Positions 61,403 through 64,000 of a stretch of DNA of 64,000 nt are shown one piece after another (the stretch's first letter is position 1; each line of letters opens with the position of its first letter). The notes beneath the pieces were generated by a model. It was not told the origin of the DNA, ran no database searches, and saw only the letters and a list, made by a program, of their open reading frames with translations. The stretch covers positions 868,001 through 932,000 of the forward strand of contig CP050890.1 in assembly GCA_016745215.1 (NCBI GenBank), given 5' to 3'. The DNA comes from Thiohalocapsa sp. PB-PSB1 (GTDB lineage Bacteria; Pseudomonadota; Gammaproteobacteria; Chromatiales; Chromatiaceae). The translations under genes and the position numbers were made by a program.

Positions 61403-64000
61403 ATGATGAATGATTCGTCACGCTCGCGCGACTCATCTTTCGATACCGACCTGGTGACGAAAACCCAGCGCAATCTTAAATCGGTTGGCGATATGAACGA
61501 GCCGAACATGTCCGCATCAAACACAGGCACCCAGGATACCAAGTCTGCCGCACCCCCAGTCCCGCCGGCTGACGGGAAAGTCGGCGGAGAAACGAGTGAA
61601 CAACCGACACCGCCACCGCGCCGACAACGTTTCCGCCTATTGCGTCTGCTGTGGCGTTTTCTGGTCACTCTGCTATTCCTGATTCTGTTGCTGCTCGGTT
61701 TTGTGCTCGGTACTCAAACCGGCTTACGCATGACCATCGCGCTGGCGGAGAAACTGGCACCTGACAGGATTCAGGTCGAGCAGGTCGAGGGCCGCATCTT
61801 GGGAAAACTGTATCTGCAGGGTCTGCATCTGAACCTGCCCGGCCTGGCCTTGAATCTCGGGCAATTGCATCTGGATTGGAGTCCAGGCTCGCTGCTCGGT
61901 GGCACCCTGGAAATCGCTGAACTCAGAGCGAGCGATATCGACATCGTCAGTGAGCCCGGTGCCGAGCCTGAGAAGACGCCACCGGAGCAGCCGTTCGAAC
62001 TGCCGCAGATCGAATTGCCCATAAGCATCGACATTGGTCGCGTGCTGATCGAACGGCTCAGTTTCAATCAGAGCGATGCACCGCCGGCAGCTGCGATCCG
62101 CTTGCAACGTGCCGAGCTTTCCGCCAGCGTCCTTGGTGACCGGGTCGATTTGCGCCGGCTCGATGTTCGTATGGCGCAGCCGGAGGCTATCTTGGATGCG
62201 ACCGGTAGCGCCCGCCTGACTGCTCACTATCCACTCGATCTGAATCTAAGCTGGCAATTCAAGCAGGCGCCTGCCCTGGAATTGCGCGGCCAGGGCAGGA
62301 TCGGCGGCGATCTCGCGGCGCTCCAGATCAATCACCGCCTCTCCGGTTCCATCGATGCCGAGTTGCAGGCCCAGGTCCGCGAACTCGTGCAAGCGCCAGC
62401 CTGGGATGGCAACATCCGCATCGATCAGGTGAGTCTGCCGGAAATTGTCGCCGATGCACCAGCCGTTGAATTGACCGCGGAACTCGATACCCAAGGCAAT
62501 CTGGATGATGCCCGTGTCACCGGTAGCCTTGCTGGCCGTGCACCGGATCTGCCGGACTTTGGCGCGCTGCACGCGGAGCTGGATCTAGGTTGGGCTGCAA
62601 AGATCCTCGCCATTCGTGCCTTACAGCTCGCGCAGAGCGAGTCGGATGCCCTGATCGACCTGAACGGTAGGCTTGATCTCAACGGCCAGCAGCCAGCTTT
62701 CGAGCTGAATGGCGTGTGGCAAAGCCTGCGCTGGCCTTTGGTCGGTGTGCCGTTGGTCGAAATGCCGCGCGGTACGCTCGATCTGAACGGCGATCTCGAC
62801 GCTTTTAGCTATCAGATGAACTTTGACGCGCGCGGCGAGCAAATTCCAGAAACCAGCCTGACGCTGACTGGCAGTGGCGACCATGCTGGCACAGAGCTGC
62901 AAAGCCTGCTGATCGAGACCCTGGGCGGGCGTATTGAGGCCAAAGGTCGCGCCCTATGGGCGCCGGCGGTGACATGGGATCTGGCGCTGAATGCAAACGC
63001 GATCGACCCGGGCCTGCAATACCCCGGTCTGGATGGCAAGCTTGCATTGAAGGCAGAGAGCCGGGGCGGGCTTGACGCTGGTTTTCGCTACCAACTCAAG
63101 CTCAATGGCGAGCTCACGGCTTATCCGCCGGCGGTCGTTACCCTGTCCGGCCAGGGCAGTATGGAGAGCGCCGAGCTGGAATCCCTCACCATTGAGACCC
63201 TCAATGGCCTGATCCAGGGTAAGGGGCAGGTCTCCTGGACACCGGATCTCAGCTGGAAGGTCCAACTACAAGCCAACGATCTCAACCCGGGTAGCTGGAA
63301 TCAGGATCTGGAAGGCCGCATCGTTTTCGCTCTCGACAGTGACGGCGGATTGCAGCAAGGTTTCGCCTATTCCGCCAAGGGCAGCGCTGCGCTCACCGCC
63401 TATCCGCCGGTGGTATTGGACATCGCCGGCACCGGCACTGCCGATGCCACGCGCATCGAAACTCTGTTAGTCGAGCTGCTGGGCGGCCGCATTAATGGCA
63501 CGGCTCAGATCGGCTGGGCGCCGGAGTTGAACTGGAATACGACCCTGACATTGACGGAGATCGATCCCGGCAAATTGGCAGCCGATTGGCCTGGGCGCAT
63601 CGGCGGCCGAATCGAAAGCAGTGGCAAGCTCACCGATAGCGGGCCAGATCTGAACGCACGCATCAGCGACTTGGGCGGTGAACTGCGTGGCTATCCTGTG
63701 CGTGTCAACGCAGACAGCACGATGCGCGAGGGCAGCCTGGAACTCCGGCGACTGCAAGCCAATTCCGGCGCAACGCGTTTGAGTGCTGACGGGCGCATCG
63801 AGGGTCTGGGGCCAGCCGATGGCCAATCGCCAAGCGCGCAACCGCCACGACCGCTGGATTTCCGATTCGATTTCAACTCACCCGATCTCGGCAGCCTGCT
63901 GCCGAATGCCAAGGGCCGGCTTTCCGCGAACGGCAGTATCGGTGGCAATCTCGAGGCTCCGGCGCTGAGGTTGAACCTAGATGGCCGCGATGTGGGATTG
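61403..64000 (+). CDS. tamB: inner-membrane translocation protein TamB (N-terminal 866 codons)
   Basis: It opens six bases after tamA and stays open to the window end, so it is partial. The N-terminus is unusually long (about 85 residues rich in Pro, Thr and Ser) before the membrane anchor (LLWRFLVTLLFLILLLLGFV). After it comes the TamB start IALAEKLAPDRIQVEQVEGR, then repeated beta-strand segments of the taco-shaped periplasmic domain (DLNGRLDLNGQQPAFELNGV, GLIQGKGQVSW, GRINGTAQIGWAPELNWNT). It carries lipids or proteins from inner to outer membrane with TamA. Confidence 0.95.
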   Translation, partial: MMNDSSRSRDSSFDTDLVTKTQRNLKSVGDMNEPNMSASNTGTQDTKSAAPPVPPADGKVGGETSEQPTPPPRRQRFRLLRLLWRFLVTLLFLILLLLGFVLGTQTGLRMTIALAEKLAPDRIQVEQVEGRILGKLYLQGLHLNLPGLALNLGQLHLDWSPGSLLGGTLEIAELRASDIDIVSEPGAEPEKTPPEQPFELPQIELPISIDIGRVLIERLSFNQSDAPPAAAIRLQRAELSASVLGDRVDLRRLDVRMAQPEAILDATGSARLTAHYPLDLNLSWQFKQAPALELRGQGRIGGDLAALQINHRLSGSIDAELQAQVRELVQAPAWDGNIRIDQVSLPEIVADAPAVELTAELDTQGNLDDARVTGSLAGRAPDLPDFGALHAELDLGWAAKILAIRALQLAQSESDALIDLNGRLDLNGQQPAFELNGVWQSLRWPLVGVPLVEMPRGTLDLNGDLDAFSYQMNFDARGEQIPETSLTLTGSGDHAGTELQSLLIETLGGRIEAKGRALWAPAVTWDLALNANAIDPGLQYPGLDGKLALKAESRGGLDAGFRYQLKLNGELTAYPPAVVTLSGQGSMESAELESLTIETLNGLIQGKGQVSWTPDLSWKVQLQANDLNPGSWNQDLEGRIVFALDSDGGLQQGFAYSAKGSAALTAYPPVVLDIAGTGTADATRIETLLVELLGGRINGTAQIGWAPELNWNTTLTLTEIDPGKLAADWPGRIGGRIESSGKLTDSGPDLNARISDLGGELRGYPVRVNADSTMREGSLELRRLQANSGATRLSADGRIEGLGPADGQSPSAQPPRPLDFRFDFNSPDLGSLLPNAKGRLSANGSIGGNLEAPALRLNLDGRDVGL

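Noticed and set aside
1..64000. tRNA or rRNA genes
   Set aside because: I looked for cloverleaf-like segments with TTCRANYC arms and for rRNA signatures and found none; the 88-bp repeat does not fold as a tRNA.

Overview
The window reads as a chromosome segment of a GC-rich gammaproteobacterium. A purple sulfur bacterium (Chromatiaceae or relative) is my best guess, from the mix of TamA/TamB, LeuA type 2, cytochrome b561, Rpn-type nuclease and the style of insertion sequences. This is inference; no rRNA or other marker gene is present to prove it. I saw no tRNA, rRNA or CRISPR array.

Layout. 1-4.9 kb: accessory DNA with a frameshifted TIR gene, two AT-rich orphan genes, a group II intron with an HNH-type reverse transcriptase, and a transposase remnant. 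5.2-20.7 kb: mostly ordinary chromosomal genes, namely an Lrp-type regulator divergent from leuA, a secreted SGNH hydrolase, a degenerate rhodanese and transglutaminase pair, an SDR, an ATP-grasp/alpha-E pair, a lipoprotein of the exonuclease/endonuclease/phosphatase fold, an EF-hand protein, cytochrome b561, a methyltransferase and a hemerythrin. 20.8-32.5 kb: mobile-element graveyard with an ISAzo13-type IS, two tandem group II introns (one split by an IS4-type element), an Rpn/PDDEXK nuclease and several broken transposases. 32.5-47.9 kb, all on the minus strand: a complete-looking P2-like contractile tail cluster with no capsid, terminase, integrase or lysis genes. It ends in an Afp15-like AAA+ ATPase and a DUF4157 protein, the two hallmarks of extracellular contractile injection systems. 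48.1-56 kb: Russian-doll IS island (IS91 remnant containing ISAs1 containing an IS4-like IS; beside it ISAzo13 containing ISAs1 containing ISL3), with target duplications still readable. 56-64 kb: metallophosphoesterase, glucokinase, a NaChBac-type ion channel and the tamA-tamB operon, which runs off the end.

How the genes fit together. The 32.5-47.9 kb block is probably one transcription unit: spike and tube/sheath genes first, then the E/E' chaperone with a T_TTT_TTA slippery site, a protein in the tape-measure slot, two gpJ-type wedge proteins, gpI, fibre, gpU, gpX, gpD, and last the ATPase and candidate effector. I read it as a secreted or released contractile particle that delivers a toxin, built on a P2-like rather than an Afp/PVC-like chassis. 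This is the most interesting system in the window.

Dispersed repeats tie the window together. A roughly 250-bp MITE with TAGGCTGTCGAAAT-type ends and 9-bp target duplications is present in four copies. A roughly 88-bp repeat is present in three, and a 26-bp REP-like hairpin in three to four.
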